Below the pieces are notes generated by a model. It was given only the letters and a program-made list of their open reading frames with translations, was not told where the DNA came from and did no database searches. Position numbers and translations under genes: made by a program. 47,885 bases of DNA from Actinomycetes bacterium (GTDB lineage: Bacteria; Actinomycetota; Actinomycetes; Actinomycetales; Dermatophilaceae), in contig JAKPEG010000109.1 in assembly GCA_029552065.1 (NCBI GenBank), positions 1-47,885 on the forward strand, given 5' to 3'. The first letter of the stretch is position 1. Every line of letters starts with the position of its first letter. Below, piece by piece: positions 16,423 to 25,478 of the stretch.

Positions 16423-17400
16423 ATGGCCGCCAAGGGGACCAGCCCCGCCGTCGAACTCACCGTCGGCGAGCGCATCGTCCGGGTGAGCAACCCCGACCGG
16501 GTCTACTTCCCCGCGCACGGCTGGACCAAGCTCGACCTCGCGCGCTACTACCTCGCGGTGGGCGACGGCATCGTCCGGGCCCTGCGCGACCGGCCGTGCA
16601 TGCTCCATCGATTCCCGGAGGGGTTGGCGGGGGAGAAGGTCCACCAGAAGCGGATCCCGCACGGCGCGCCGCCCTGGCTGCAGACCGTGCGGCTGTCCTT
16701 CCCGCGGTGGGGGCGCACGGCCGACGAATTGCGGGTGACCGAGCTGGGGTCGGTGATCTGGGCGGTGCAGATGTCGACCGTCGAGTTCCACCCGTGGAAT
16801 GTCCGGGCGGCCGACGTCGACCGCCCGGACGAATGGCGGATTGACCTGGATCCCATGCCGCAGTGCGATTTCCGCCGCGTGCGGGCCGTGACCGACGTCG
16901 TCCACGAGGTGCTCGACGAGCTGGGGATGACCGGCTTCCCCAAGACCTCCGGCGGCAACGGGCTGCACGTCTACGTGCGGATCGTGCCCGAGTGGGGCTT
17001 CGCCGACGTGCGTCGGGCGGCGCTCGCCTTCGCCCGCGAGATCGAGCGACGTATGCCGTCCGACGTCACCACCACGTGGTGGCGAAAGGACCGGCCCGAC
17101 GACGTCGTCTTCGTCGACTACAACCAGAACGCCCGCGACCACACGATTGCCTCGGCTTATTCGGTGCGTGGCGTGCCCGACGGCACCGTGTCGACCCCCA
17201 TCCGGTGGGAGGAGGTCCCCGACGTGCAGCCGCGCGAACTCACCCTCGCCACCGTCCCCGCCCGCTATGCCGCGCTCGGCGACCTGCACGCGGGCATCGA
17301 CGACACGGCATACCGGCTGGACACCCTGCTCGACTGGGCCGAGCGGGACGAACGCGCCGGCGCGCAGGCCCCGCCCGAACCGGAGGACGACGAGGGCTGA
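16423..17400 (+). CDS. LigD-type polymerase domain protein (non-homologous end-joining primase-polymerase)
   Basis: This 325-residue protein corresponds to the archaeo-eukaryotic primase (PolDom) module of LigD without ligase or nuclease domains. The metal-binding aspartates are in RIDLDP (about residues 144-149), followed by the nucleotide-binding segment FPKTSGGNGLHVYV (about 171-184) and the distal VFVDYNQNARDHT. The family adds ribo- or deoxynucleotides at broken DNA ends during Ku-dependent joining. Stand-alone copies are common in actinobacteria. No ku or ligase gene is in this window. The C-terminus is Pro/Glu-rich and probably flexible. The start ATG has only a weak upstream GGGG. Confidence 0.88.
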   Translation: MAAKGTSPAVELTVGERIVRVSNPDRVYFPAHGWTKLDLARYYLAVGDGIVRALRDRPCMLHRFPEGLAGEKVHQKRIPHGAPPWLQTVRLSFPRWGRTADELRVTELGSVIWAVQMSTVEFHPWNVRAADVDRPDEWRIDLDPMPQCDFRRVRAVTDVVHEVLDELGMTGFPKTSGGNGLHVYVRIVPEWGFADVRRAALAFAREIERRMPSDVTTTWWRKDRPDDVVFVDYNQNARDHTIASAYSVRGVPDGTVSTPIRWEEVPDVQPRELTLATVPARYAALGDLHAGIDDTAYRLDTLLDWAERDERAGAQAPPEPEDDEG

Positions 17401-17439
17401 GGGGGCCGGCGGGCCGGCGGACGAACCTGTGAGGAACCG

Positions 17440-18387
17440 ATGAATGCGCGCAGAGGTGACGACGCCGCCGGGCACACGGCATACCCTCGGTCAATGGCCC
17501 CGCTGCCGCCACGCCCGACGCCGCCGCCTCCGGCACCGGCTCCACCCGAGCCCTCGCGGCTGCAGTGGCTCGGCGGGCGTGGGCTGACCCTCGTGCGGCG
17601 GTGGTGGGTGCTCGGCCTCGTCCTCACGGTGTGTCTCGGCCTGGCAGTCACAGCCCTCGTCCAGGTGCGCAGTATGCCGCCACCCCCGTCCGCGTCGGCC
17701 CTCGCCTCGGCAGCGGCGTCGGCTGCGACCAGGGCCGTCGACCAGGCGGCCCGAGCGCCGAGCGACGCGAGCGCGGCATACCAGGCGATCGGGCCGAGTC
17801 TCGTGGTCATCCAGACCGACTCCACGCCGGCCACCGGCTCGGCGACAGCGGCGCCGGGGGATCACGGCCTCGGGGCGGGTGTCGTCGTCGACGCGACGGG
17901 ACGGATCCTCACCGCCAACCACGTCGTCGCCGGAGCCGCGCGGATCACCGTGATCTTCGCCGACGGCACGCATGCCAGGGCCTCGGTGCAGACCGCGAAG
18001 CCGGAGACCGACATCGCCGTCCTCGTGCCCGACGCGACCCCCCAGGTGATCGCCCCGGCGACCCTCGGGGGCGGCGTGCGGGTGGGCGACCCGGTCTTCG
18101 CAGTCGGCCATCCCCTCGGCCTCACCGCCTCGCTCACCGCAGGCGTCGTCTCGGCCACCGGCCGGACCATCGACCTCGCCGCCGGGGGCACGCTCGAGGA
18201 CCTCATCCAGTTCGACGCCGCCGTCAACCCGGGCAACTCCGGCGGACCCCTGCTCGACCGCCAGGGGCGGGTCGTGGGGATCGTGACCGCCTTGGCCAAC
18301 CCGGCCAAGCAGCCCTTCTTCGTCGGGATCGGCTTCGCCGTCCCCATCGCCACCGCAGGCGGCGCCGCCGGCGGGCCGGCCATCTGA
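17440..18387 (+). CDS. membrane-anchored S1C (DegP/HtrA-like) serine protease without PDZ
   Basis: This 315-residue trypsin-fold protease has a Pro-rich cytoplasmic N-terminus (PLPPRPTPPPPAPAPPEP), a single membrane anchor (WVLGLVLTVCLGLAVTALV, about 57-75) and an extracytoplasmic protease. The catalytic triad is His161 (TANHVV), Asp191 (ETDIAVL) and Ser267 (NPGNSGGPL). The open frame ends just after the second beta-barrel (GIGFAVPIATAGG), so the usual PDZ domain is absent. TGAGGAACC precedes the ATG at 17440. A later ATG at 17494 is possible. It lies 31 bases before the moxR-like gene and may share its transcript, which suggests a role in envelope protein quality control together with the MoxR-VWA genes. 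Confidence 0.85.
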   Translation: MNARRGDDAAGHTAYPRSMAPLPPRPTPPPPAPAPPEPSRLQWLGGRGLTLVRRWWVLGLVLTVCLGLAVTALVQVRSMPPPPSASALASAAASAATRAVDQAARAPSDASAAYQAIGPSLVVIQTDSTPATGSATAAPGDHGLGAGVVVDATGRILTANHVVAGAARITVIFADGTHARASVQTAKPETDIAVLVPDATPQVIAPATLGGGVRVGDPVFAVGHPLGLTASLTAGVVSATGRTIDLAAGGTLEDLIQFDAAVNPGNSGGPLLDRQGRVVGIVTALANPAKQPFFVGIGFAVPIATAGGAAGGPAI

Positions 18388-18418
18388 CCCACGTCCCCCT
18401 CAGCAGCAGGAGCAGCCC

Positions 18419-19513
18419 ATGACCGTCGCCCCGCCGCCCGAGACCGCGCGCCCGAGCGATCCGGTGCCCGCGCCGGCCGCGCCGCCGGAGCCGGACGCGC
18501 ATCCGCTCGAGCACACCCTCTACCGGGTCAAACAGACGATCGTCGGGCAGGACCAGCTGCTCGAGCGGATGCTCGTCGCGCTGCTCGCCCGGGGTCACCT
18601 GCTCGTCGAGGGCGTGCCGGGGTTGGCCAAGACGATGGCGATCAAGACCCTCGCCCAGGCGATCGGGGTGGACTTCAAGCGGATCCAGTTCACCCCCGAC
18701 CTCGTGCCGGCCGACGTCGTCGGGACCCGGATCTACAACCAGCAGACCGGCGACTTCCAAGTCTCCCTCGGGCCGGTCTTCGCCAACCTCGTCCTCGCCG
18801 ACGAGATCAACCGGGCCCCGGCCAAAGTGCAGAGTGCGCTGCTCGAGGTCATGCAGGAGCGGCAGGTGACGATCGGGCGGGAGACCTTCGCCGCGCCCGA
18901 TCCGTTTCTCGTCATGGCCACCCAGAACCCGATCGAGTCCGAGGGCACCTATCCGCTGCCCGAGGCGCAGGTCGACCGGTTCATGCTCAAGGTTCTCGTC
19001 GGCTATCCCTCGAGCAACGAGGAATTCGTCATCGTGCACCGGATGATCGGCTCCGTCCCGCCGCCGACGGCCGCGCTCGACGCCGCCGGACTGCGCGAGC
19101 TGCAGGCCGCCGTCGACCGGGTCTACGTCGACCCCGCGATCATCGGGTATGCCGTGTCGCTGGCCACCGCGACCCGCGATCCGGCGAGCGTCGGCCTGCC
19201 CGAGCTGGCTCGCTACGTCTCCTTCGGCGCCAGCCCGCGCGCCTCGATCAACCTCGTCCTGGCCGCCCGGGCTCTGGCCTACCTGCGCGGGCGCACCTAC
19301 GTGATCCCGCCGGACGCCCGCGAGCTCGCGCCCGACGTCTTGCGGCACCGGATGGTGCTCACCTACGAGGCCCTCGCCGACGACGTGTCGGCCGACGACC
19401 TGCTCGGCCCGATCCTCGCCGCCGTCCCCGTCCCGCAGGAACCGCTGCGTGAACGGCATACCCCGGTCGTTCCGCCCACCGTGGATCCCGCGTGGTACCA
19501 GCGACCGAGTTGA
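18419..19513 (+). CDS. MoxR-family AAA+ ATPase
   Basis: This 364-residue AAA+ chaperone has Walker A GVPGLAKT, Walker B VLADEINR, sensor 1 FLVMATQNPIE and an arginine-finger/sensor region QVDRFMLKV. A 35-residue Pro/Ala-rich N-terminal tail precedes the AAA module. MoxR proteins assemble as hexamers that act with VWA-domain partners in maturation or insertion of cofactors. CAGGAG precedes the ATG. It is the first of four tightly packed genes (MoxR, DUF58, VWA, VWA), the classical actinobacterial arrangement. Confidence 0.93.
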   Translation: MTVAPPPETARPSDPVPAPAAPPEPDAHPLEHTLYRVKQTIVGQDQLLERMLVALLARGHLLVEGVPGLAKTMAIKTLAQAIGVDFKRIQFTPDLVPADVVGTRIYNQQTGDFQVSLGPVFANLVLADEINRAPAKVQSALLEVMQERQVTIGRETFAAPDPFLVMATQNPIESEGTYPLPEAQVDRFMLKVLVGYPSSNEEFVIVHRMIGSVPPPTAALDAAGLRELQAAVDRVYVDPAIIGYAVSLATATRDPASVGLPELARYVSFGASPRASINLVLAARALAYLRGRTYVIPPDARELAPDVLRHRMVLTYEALADDVSADDLLGPILAAVPVPQEPLRERHTPVVPPTVDPAWYQRPS

Positions 19514-20418
19514 GCGCGGGCGGGGCCGCGCCGGCCCGTCCCGACACCCCCGAGCGACTCCTGCGGCGGTTGGAGTGGCAGGTCCTGCGACGCCTCGACG
19601 GGCGCCTGCAGGGCGACTATCGCACGCTCTTGCGCGGCGAAGGCGTGGACCTGCGCGACCTGCGCGAATACGAGCCCGGCGACGACCTGCGCCACCTCGA
19701 CTGGAACGTCACCGCCCGCACCGACGTGCCGCACATCCGCACCTATGCCGAGGACCGAGAGCTCACCGCCTGGCTCGTCCTCGACCGGTCCTCCTCGATG
19801 GGCTTCGGCCGGGCCGCCCGACCCAAGCGCCGGGCCGCGACCGACCTGCTCACGACCCTCGCCCTCGTCCTCGCCCGCGGGGGCAACCGCGTCGGCGCGG
19901 TGCTCTTCGGCGATGGGGTCGAGGTGACCATCCCCCCGCGGCACGGGCGGGCCCAGGTGCTCGCCATCGCGCGTGCCCTGCTGGCGGACCCGCCGCCCTC
20001 GCATGTGCCCACCGACCTCGGGCCGGTCCTGCGCGCCGTCGCCGGGATGGCGCGGCACCGTTCGCTCGTCTTCGTCGTCTCCGACTTCGTCACCCGGCCG
20101 GGCTGGGAGCGTTCGCTCACGCTGCTCGCCCGCCGGCACGAGGTCGTCGCCGTCCAGGTCGTCGACGCGGCCGAGGGCGACCTGCCCGATGCCGGTCTCG
20201 TCGCCATCGAGGACGCCGAGACCGGGCAGCAGGTGCTCGTCGATACCGGCGACCCGGTCTTCCGGAAACGGCTGCGGGAGTTGACGATCGCCCGGCAGCA
20301 GCGGCTCGTCGAGACCGTGGCGCGGGCCGGCATACCGCTGCACGTCGTGTCGACCGACGAGGATCTCGTCGCGGCCTTCGTGCGGATGGCCCACCTGCGA
20401 GGCAGGTGGCACCGATGA
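19492..20418 (+). CDS. DUF58 domain protein
   Basis: This 308-residue protein has the DUF58 core RDLREYEPGDDLRHLDWNVTARTDVPHIRTY, followed by a VWA-like fold with LVLDRSSSMGFG (DxSxS metal site). It partners MoxR ATPases. Unlike many DUF58 proteins it has no N-terminal membrane helices and is probably cytoplasmic. The GTG at 19492 overlaps the 3' end of moxR by 22 bases. A TTG at 19510, sitting on the moxR stop, is an alternative. Its own stop overlaps the next gene as ATGA. Confidence 0.85.
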   Translation: MVPATELSAGGAAPARPDTPERLLRRLEWQVLRRLDGRLQGDYRTLLRGEGVDLRDLREYEPGDDLRHLDWNVTARTDVPHIRTYAEDRELTAWLVLDRSSSMGFGRAARPKRRAATDLLTTLALVLARGGNRVGAVLFGDGVEVTIPPRHGRAQVLAIARALLADPPPSHVPTDLGPVLRAVAGMARHRSLVFVVSDFVTRPGWERSLTLLARRHEVVAVQVVDAAEGDLPDAGLVAIEDAETGQQVLVDTGDPVFRKRLRELTIARQQRLVETVARAGIPLHVVSTDEDLVAAFVRMAHLRGRWHR

Positions 20419-21389
20419 CCTTCGCCTGGCCGTGGGTGCTGCTCGGGCTGCTGCTCGTGCCCGCGCTCGTCCTCGCCGAGCGGCGCTTGCGCGCGCGTCG
20501 GGCGCTGCGGCGCCGCGCCCTGGGCGAGCTGGGTCTCGGGTCTTCGGCAGTCCCCTCCCGCCGGCTCACCGGCGGTCTGCTCCTCGGGGCCCTCGCGCTG
20601 CTCGTCGTCGCGGCCGCGCGCCCGCAGGCCACCGTCGGGGACCTGCACCGCGAGGGCACGGTGATTCTCGCGATCGACTCTTCGACGAGCATGCGGGCGA
20701 CCGACCTCGCTCCCAGCCGGCTCGAGGCGGCCCGGGCGGCGGCCAGCTCCTTCGTCCAGGCGCAGCCGCCGACGATCCGGGTGGGGGTCGTGTCCTTCGC
20801 CGACAGCGGGGTGGTCCTCCAGGCGCCGACGACCACCCAGGCCGACGTGCTCGCCGCCCTCGGGCGGCTCAAGGCCCAGGGTGGCACCTCGCTCGGCCAG
20901 GGCATCTATGCCTCGCTCCAGGCCATCTCCGGCGGCAAGGTGAAGATCACCGACGAGCAGCTGCGCTCGGGCGTCGACGACCTCGACATCGGCCACTTCG
21001 GCTCCGCGCGTATCGTCCTGGTCTCCGACGGGGAGGACACCTCGCGGATCGACCCGCTCGCGCTCGCCCGGTTGGCCGGCACGGCCGGCGTGCGGATCGA
21101 CACGGTCGGGCTCGGGTCCCCGGACGGCACGACCGTGCAGGTCGACGGCTTCACCACCTCGACGACCCTCGACGAGACCGTGCTGCGCGAGGTGGCCGAG
21201 ACCACCGGCGGGCACTACCTCGGTGCCCCGGACGCCGCGACCCTCGCCGACGTCTACGGCCAGGTCGACCTCGAGCTCACGACGACCCAGGTGCGCACCG
21301 ACGTCGGCGCCCTTGTCGCCGCGGCAGCCCTGCTCCTGCTCGTCGCCGGTGCCGGCATCTCGGTCGCGCGGACGGGGCGGGTGGTCTAG
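20415..21389 (+). CDS. VWA-domain membrane protein (BatA-like), paralog 1
   Basis: This 324-residue protein has two N-terminal membrane helices (WPWVLLGLLLVPALVLA and LLLGALALLVVAAAR), an extracytoplasmic VWA domain and a C-terminal helix (GALVAAAALLLLVAGAGI). The MIDAS motif is AIDSSTSM (DxSxS), with a later SDGEDT. This is the standard BatA/aerotolerance-type layout that works with MoxR. Start and stop overlap its neighbours (ATGA with DUF58, and the next gene begins at the following base), so the whole operon is translationally coupled. Confidence 0.9.
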   Translation: MTFAWPWVLLGLLLVPALVLAERRLRARRALRRRALGELGLGSSAVPSRRLTGGLLLGALALLVVAAARPQATVGDLHREGTVILAIDSSTSMRATDLAPSRLEAARAAASSFVQAQPPTIRVGVVSFADSGVVLQAPTTTQADVLAALGRLKAQGGTSLGQGIYASLQAISGGKVKITDEQLRSGVDDLDIGHFGSARIVLVSDGEDTSRIDPLALARLAGTAGVRIDTVGLGSPDGTTVQVDGFTTSTTLDETVLREVAETTGGHYLGAPDAATLADVYGQVDLELTTTQVRTDVGALVAAAALLLLVAGAGISVARTGRVV

Positions 21390-22505
21390 GTGTCCTTCGC
21401 CTGGCCGCTCGCGCTGCCCCTGCTCGCGCTCCCGGTGGTGCTGCTCGCGGCATACCTGCGGCAGTTGCGCCGCCGTCGACGGTATGCCGTGCGCCATCCC
21501 GATCTCGATCTCGTCCGGGCTGCCCTGCCGCCCCGCGCGCGCTGGCGACCCCACCTGCCGGTGGCCCTGCTCCTCGTGGCGACCGCCCTGCTCGCCCTCG
21601 CCGTCGCCCGACCGCAGGCGATGGTCGCGGTGCCCCAGTCGCGGACCTCGATCATCCTCGCGCTCGACGTATCCCGCTCGATGTGTGCGACCGACGTCTC
21701 GCCCAACCGGCTGGCGGCGGCGCAGTCGGCCGTCCGGTCCTTCGTCGAGGACCAAGCCGCGGGGACACGGATCGGGCTGGTCGTCTTCTCCGGCTCCGCC
21801 GCGCTCGTCGTGCCGCCGACGACCGAGAGCGACACGCTGCTCACCGCACTCGACTCGGTCGCCACGGGCCGCGGGACGGCGATCGGTGCGGCCGTGCTCG
21901 CCTCGGTCGACGCGATCGCCGCCGTCAATCCGCAGGTCGACCCGGTGGGCGACGTGCCCACCCCGAGTGGCCAGAACGGGCGCACGACGGCGCCTCCCGC
22001 GATGCCGACCACGCCGCCGCCCGGTGCCTCAGAGGGCTATGTGTCCGACATCGTCGTCCTGCTCACCGACGGTGCCAACACCCGCGGGGTGCTGCCGGTC
22101 GACGCTGCGACAATCGCCGCGGAGCGCCGGATCCGGGTCTATCCCATCGGTTTCGGCACGGCCAATCCCACCTCGCTCGTGTGCTCGGCCGCCCAGCTCG
22201 GCGGGGACGCCTTTGGGGAGACCGGTCCGGGAAGCCCCGGCAACCAGGGCCTCGGCGGCGGCACGGTGCCGCGCAACTTCCTCGTCGTCGACGAGCCGAC
22301 CCTGCGAGCCGTGGCGGCGACGACCGGCGGGTCCTACCACTCGGCCGCCGACGCCGGCCAACTCACCCAGGTGCTCCACGACCTGCCGCGCGACGTGATC
22401 CTCCAGCAGGAGCACATCGAGATCACCGCCTACTTCTCAGCGGTGGCCGCCCTGCTCGTCCTGGCCGGCCTCGTCCTCTCGGTGCGCTGGAACCCGCTCT
22501 CCTAG
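21390..22505 (+). CDS. VWA-domain membrane protein (BatA-like), paralog 2
   Basis: This 371-residue tandem paralog of the preceding gene has the same opening (SFAWPLALPLLALPVVLLA versus TFAWPWVLLGLLLVPALVLA), a second helix, MIDAS ALDVSRSM, and a final helix (FSAVAALLVLAGLVLSVRW). It carries an insertion of about 35 residues rich in Pro/Thr/Gly (TPSGQNGRTTAPPAMPTTPPPG) in the VWA fold, and two cysteines not seen in paralog 1. The GTG start directly abuts the upstream TAG. The pair probably arose by duplication. Confidence 0.88.
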   Translation: MSFAWPLALPLLALPVVLLAAYLRQLRRRRRYAVRHPDLDLVRAALPPRARWRPHLPVALLLVATALLALAVARPQAMVAVPQSRTSIILALDVSRSMCATDVSPNRLAAAQSAVRSFVEDQAAGTRIGLVVFSGSAALVVPPTTESDTLLTALDSVATGRGTAIGAAVLASVDAIAAVNPQVDPVGDVPTPSGQNGRTTAPPAMPTTPPPGASEGYVSDIVVLLTDGANTRGVLPVDAATIAAERRIRVYPIGFGTANPTSLVCSAAQLGGDAFGETGPGSPGNQGLGGGTVPRNFLVVDEPTLRAVAATTGGSYHSAADAGQLTQVLHDLPRDVILQQEHIEITAYFSAVAALLVLAGLVLSVRWNPLS

Positions 22506-22651
22506 CCCCTCCTGGCCCGGAAACGGACACCGGCCTACCGGATCCCTCGACGGTGGTGTCCCGGGACCGATAGTCCGCCAACTTCTCGGCGCCGGGCGCC
22601 GTCGACCCCGACCAACGGTCGCGGGCCGGCGTGATCGACACGGCCGCAAGC

Positions 22652-22680
22652 TTGACCTGCCCTGGGCCCTTGGCTAATAT
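22652..22680 (+). promoter_or_regulatory. sigma70-type promoter of the SDR-ThDP dehydrogenase operon
   Basis: TTGACC (22652-22657) and TAATAT (22675-22680) are separated by 17 bases. This is an unusually good match for such GC-rich DNA. The LacI-type site begins three bases after the -10 hexamer, so a bound repressor would cover the start of transcription. Confidence 0.75.
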
Positions 22681-22698
22681 CATTCAAACGATTGAATG
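22681..22698. promoter_or_regulatory. LacI-type operator, site 1
   Basis: CATTCAA-ACGA-TTGAATG has perfect 7-bp arms. The core TCAAACGATTGA (22684-22695) is identical to cores at 28628-28639 and 35111-35122. It overlaps an in-frame ATG at 22696, which is why the GTG at 22717 is preferred as start of the SDR gene. Confidence 0.8.
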
Positions 22699-22716
22699 CG
22701 ACGACCGGAGACCACG

Positions 22717-23523
22717 GTGGGCAGTCACGCGCTTCCTGGCGCTATCGACCTCGAGGGTCGGGCCGCGCTTGTCACCGGTGGTGGTGGGGGGCTGGGCTCT
22801 GCGTGTGGGGAGATGCTGGCCCGTTGCGGCGCAACGGTGATCCTTGCTGACCTGCCCGGTGCCGCCCTTGACGGCGCACATGAGCGAGTGGCGAAGCTGG
22901 GCACCGCCCACGCGCTGCACGCAGATCTGTCGGTGCCCGCCGGATGTCGCGATGTGGTCGCGGACGCAGCGAAGCTCGCTGGAGGGAACGCCGTCTCCAT
23001 CGTGGTCAACGCCGTGGGGGTGATGCGCACCCAGCCTCCCGAGGAAGTGTCCGATGACGACTGGCGTCGGATCATCGACGTCAACCTCACGGGGGTGTTC
23101 CACACGACCCGCGCGGCCGCCGAGGCGATGGTCACCGCAGGCGGGGGAAGCATCGTGACCATCGCGTCGGTCGCGGGGAGGTCCGGTCGACCGAACGCGA
23201 TGCACTATGCCGCGAGCAAGGCGGGCCTGTTGTCCCTCACCAAGTCGGCGGCACTGGCCTACGCCCCGACCGTGAGGGTCAACGCCGTCTGCCCCGGGGT
23301 CTTCATGACCGCCATGTGGAACGGGATCATGGCCGACCGCGACCGAGAGTTCGGTCCAGGGGCGGGCCGGGCTTACCTCGACGAACTCGGCGCGAGAACA
23401 CCGATGGGCAGGATCGGGCAACCCGCTGAGCTGGCGGCAGTTGTGGCGTTCCTGGCAAGCGATCTCGCGTCCTTCGTGACCGGGCAAGCAGTCAACGTCG
23501 ACGGCGGACTGGAGATGGATTGA
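22717..23523 (+). CDS. short-chain dehydrogenase/reductase (SDR)
   Basis: This 268-residue classical SDR has the nucleotide motif TGGGGGLG near residue 24, NAVG for the NNAG position, catalytic Ser in TIASVAG and YAASK (Tyr-x3-Lys), and the usual C-terminal VTGQAVNVDGG. It is an NAD(P)-dependent alcohol/ketone oxidoreductase. The substrate is not apparent. The GTG start follows GGAG by seven bases. It is the first gene of a four-gene operon (SDR, ThDP alpha, ThDP beta, VOC) under the LacI-type operator. A hydroxyl group of the pathway compound is probably oxidised here. Confidence 0.88.
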   Translation: MGSHALPGAIDLEGRAALVTGGGGGLGSACGEMLARCGATVILADLPGAALDGAHERVAKLGTAHALHADLSVPAGCRDVVADAAKLAGGNAVSIVVNAVGVMRTQPPEEVSDDDWRRIIDVNLTGVFHTTRAAAEAMVTAGGGSIVTIASVAGRSGRPNAMHYAASKAGLLSLTKSAALAYAPTVRVNAVCPGVFMTAMWNGIMADRDREFGPGAGRAYLDELGARTPMGRIGQPAELAAVVAFLASDLASFVTGQAVNVDGGLEMD

Positions 23524-23551
23524 TGACCATCACCGCAACAGGGAGACCTGC

Positions 23552-24502
23552 ATGAACCAGCGGCAACTCTTCGCCAACCTCCACGCGATGTGGCGTATCC
23601 GCGCACTGGAAGAGAAGGTCTACGAGCTACGGCTGTCCGGCGAGATCGTGGGCTCGGTCCACCTCGAGAACGGCCAGGAAGCCATTCCCGTGGGTGCCGC
23701 CCGGTGTCTGCGGCGCCAGGACGCACTCTTCACGACCTACCGAGGCCACGGTTGGGCGCTCGCTCGAGGAGTCCCGTCGCGAGCAATCTTCGCCGAGCTC
23801 CTGTATCGACGCACGGGGGTCAACGGTGGCCGTGGGGGCTCGGCGCACTTCTCCGCTCCGCAGTACGGCTTCCACGGCGAGAATTCGATCGTCGGTGCCG
23901 GTGCCCCACTCGCGGTCGGCGCTGCTCTCGCGGCCCGCTACGACGGATCCGGGCGGGTCGCCATGACGGTCTTCGGTGACGGCGCCATGAATCAGGGTGC
24001 CGTCGCAGAGTCCATGAACCTCGCTGCTGCGATGAGCCTTCCGGTGATCTTCGTCTGCGAGAACAACAAGTACTCCGAGCTGACTCCCATCGCCGACATG
24101 GTGCGCAATCCCGATCTCTCGGCCCGCGCCACGGCCCTGGGCATCCCCGCGGTGAGAATCGACGGCAACGACTGCGACACGGTGTCGGCCGCGGTCGGCC
24201 TCGCGGTCCGAAACGCCGAGCACGGCCTGGGACCTAGCTTCATCGAGGCGCGCACCCGCCGGATCACCGGCCACTACATCGGCGATGTCCAGCACTATCG
24301 TCCAGAGGGCGAGTTGGAAGCCGATCAGGCCGATGAACCGATCGTCCGGCTCACCCGCGGGCTCCGCGCGGCCGGCGCGTCCGAATACGCCCTTGCGGAG
24401 GTCGAGCGTCGCGCCCGCGCCGAGATGTCGGCCGCATCGCGGCGTGCCCTCGCAGACCCCTTGACCGACCCGATGACCGTGACGGAGCATCTCTATGCCT
24501 GA
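23552..24502 (+). CDS. thiamine-diphosphate dehydrogenase E1 alpha subunit (acetoin/pyruvate dehydrogenase-like)
   Basis: This 316-residue E1 alpha subunit has the ThDP/Mg motif GDGAMNQGAVAESMNLAA...ENN near residues 141-173, and FTTYRGHGWALARG and GGRGGSAHF, which form the active-site region in the AcoA/PdhA family. Its length fits the short acetoin-dehydrogenase type. GGGAGA precedes the ATG at 23552. It overlaps the beta-subunit gene by eight bases. No E2 acyltransferase or E3 gene is present in the window, so the acceptor for the cleaved two-carbon or acyl unit is unknown. Confidence 0.9.
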   Translation: MNQRQLFANLHAMWRIRALEEKVYELRLSGEIVGSVHLENGQEAIPVGAARCLRRQDALFTTYRGHGWALARGVPSRAIFAELLYRRTGVNGGRGGSAHFSAPQYGFHGENSIVGAGAPLAVGAALAARYDGSGRVAMTVFGDGAMNQGAVAESMNLAAAMSLPVIFVCENNKYSELTPIADMVRNPDLSARATALGIPAVRIDGNDCDTVSAAVGLAVRNAEHGLGPSFIEARTRRITGHYIGDVQHYRPEGELEADQADEPIVRLTRGLRAAGASEYALAEVERRARAEMSAASRRALADPLTDPMTVTEHLYA

Positions 24503-25478
24503 GGTCGCCAAGCTCACCTATGGCGGGGCCATCAACGCAGCCCTCGCCCGAAGCCTCGACGAGTATCCCGAGGCGATTCTCTACGGCGAGGACGTGGCCC
24601 TCCCCGGCGGGGTCTTCGGAGTCACCCGCGGACTCCAGAAGGTCTACGGGAACCGAGTTTTCGACACGCCGATCTCCGAGACGGCAATGCTGGGGGCGGC
24701 GGTCGGTGCCGCGATGTTCGGGCGACGCCCCATCGTCGAGATCATGTGGATCGACTTCATGCTCGTGGCGTTCGACCAGATCGTCAACCAGGCTGCCAAT
24801 GTCCGATACGTGTCGGAGGGTCGACTCACCGCGCCGCTGACCATCCGCACCCAGCAGGGCAATGCCCCGGGGGCGTGTGCCCAGCACTCACAGAACCTCG
24901 AGGCGCTCCTCCTTCACGTGCCTGGCATCCGGGTTGCCATGCCGACCCTGCCGCAGGACGCCTACGACCTGACCCGGTCAGCCGTCGCGAGCGATGACCC
25001 CGTTGTCGTCATTGAGAACCGCACCTTGTATGCCGGGGACAAGGCGAGGGTCGTCCTTGGGGAAGAGGTCGCCCCGATCGGTGGACATCGGGTTCGCCGT
25101 GAGGGTGAAGATCTCACGATTGTCACCTGGGGCAAACAAGCGCGAGCCGTCGAAGAGGCGGTCGACGCCTGCAGTAGCGCCGGGATCACGGCCGAGGTCA
25201 TCGAGGCGGTCTGGCTCAACCCCTTCGACACGTCCGCCGTCATCGCGAGCCTCGAGCGGACCGGGCGATTGCTCGTCGTCCACGAGGCGAACGTGACCGG
25301 CGGGTTCGGCGCAGAGGTCATCGCGCGGGCGGTCGAGTCCGGCGTGCCGCTCAAGTCGCCCCCGCGTCGGGTGGGAGCTCGGGACAGCCGGATCCCTGCC
25401 GCCAGCCAGCTCGCGGCGGCCGTCCTCCCGCAGCCGCAGGACATCGCCGCGGCCATCCACGCGATTGTCGGCCGATGA
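24495..25478 (+). CDS. thiamine-diphosphate dehydrogenase E1 beta subunit
   Basis: This 327-residue partner of the alpha subunit has the beta-type pyrimidine-binding segment YGEDVALPGGVFGVTRGLQ, DTPISETAMLGAAVGAAM, and HSQNLEALLLHVPGIRVAMP. The C-terminal domain has GKQARAVEEAV and NPFDTSAVIAS. Together they would form a heterotetrameric 2-oxoacid or alpha-hydroxyketone dehydrogenase. The start overlaps the alpha gene and the stop overlaps the VOC gene as ATGA, so subunits and VOC protein are translated together. Confidence 0.9.
   Translation: MPEVAKLTYGGAINAALARSLDEYPEAILYGEDVALPGGVFGVTRGLQKVYGNRVFDTPISETAMLGAAVGAAMFGRRPIVEIMWIDFMLVAFDQIVNQAANVRYVSEGRLTAPLTIRTQQGNAPGACAQHSQNLEALLLHVPGIRVAMPTLPQDAYDLTRSAVASDDPVVVIENRTLYAGDKARVVLGEEVAPIGGHRVRREGEDLTIVTWGKQARAVEEAVDACSSAGITAEVIEAVWLNPFDTSAVIASLERTGRLLVVHEANVTGGFGAEVIARAVESGVPLKSPPRRVGARDSRIPAASQLAAAVLPQPQDIAAAIHAIVGR

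Noticed and set aside
23552-25478. Calling the ThDP pair a complete pyruvate or acetoin dehydrogenase
   Set aside because: No E2 or E3 gene is in the operon or window, so the full complex cannot be claimed.
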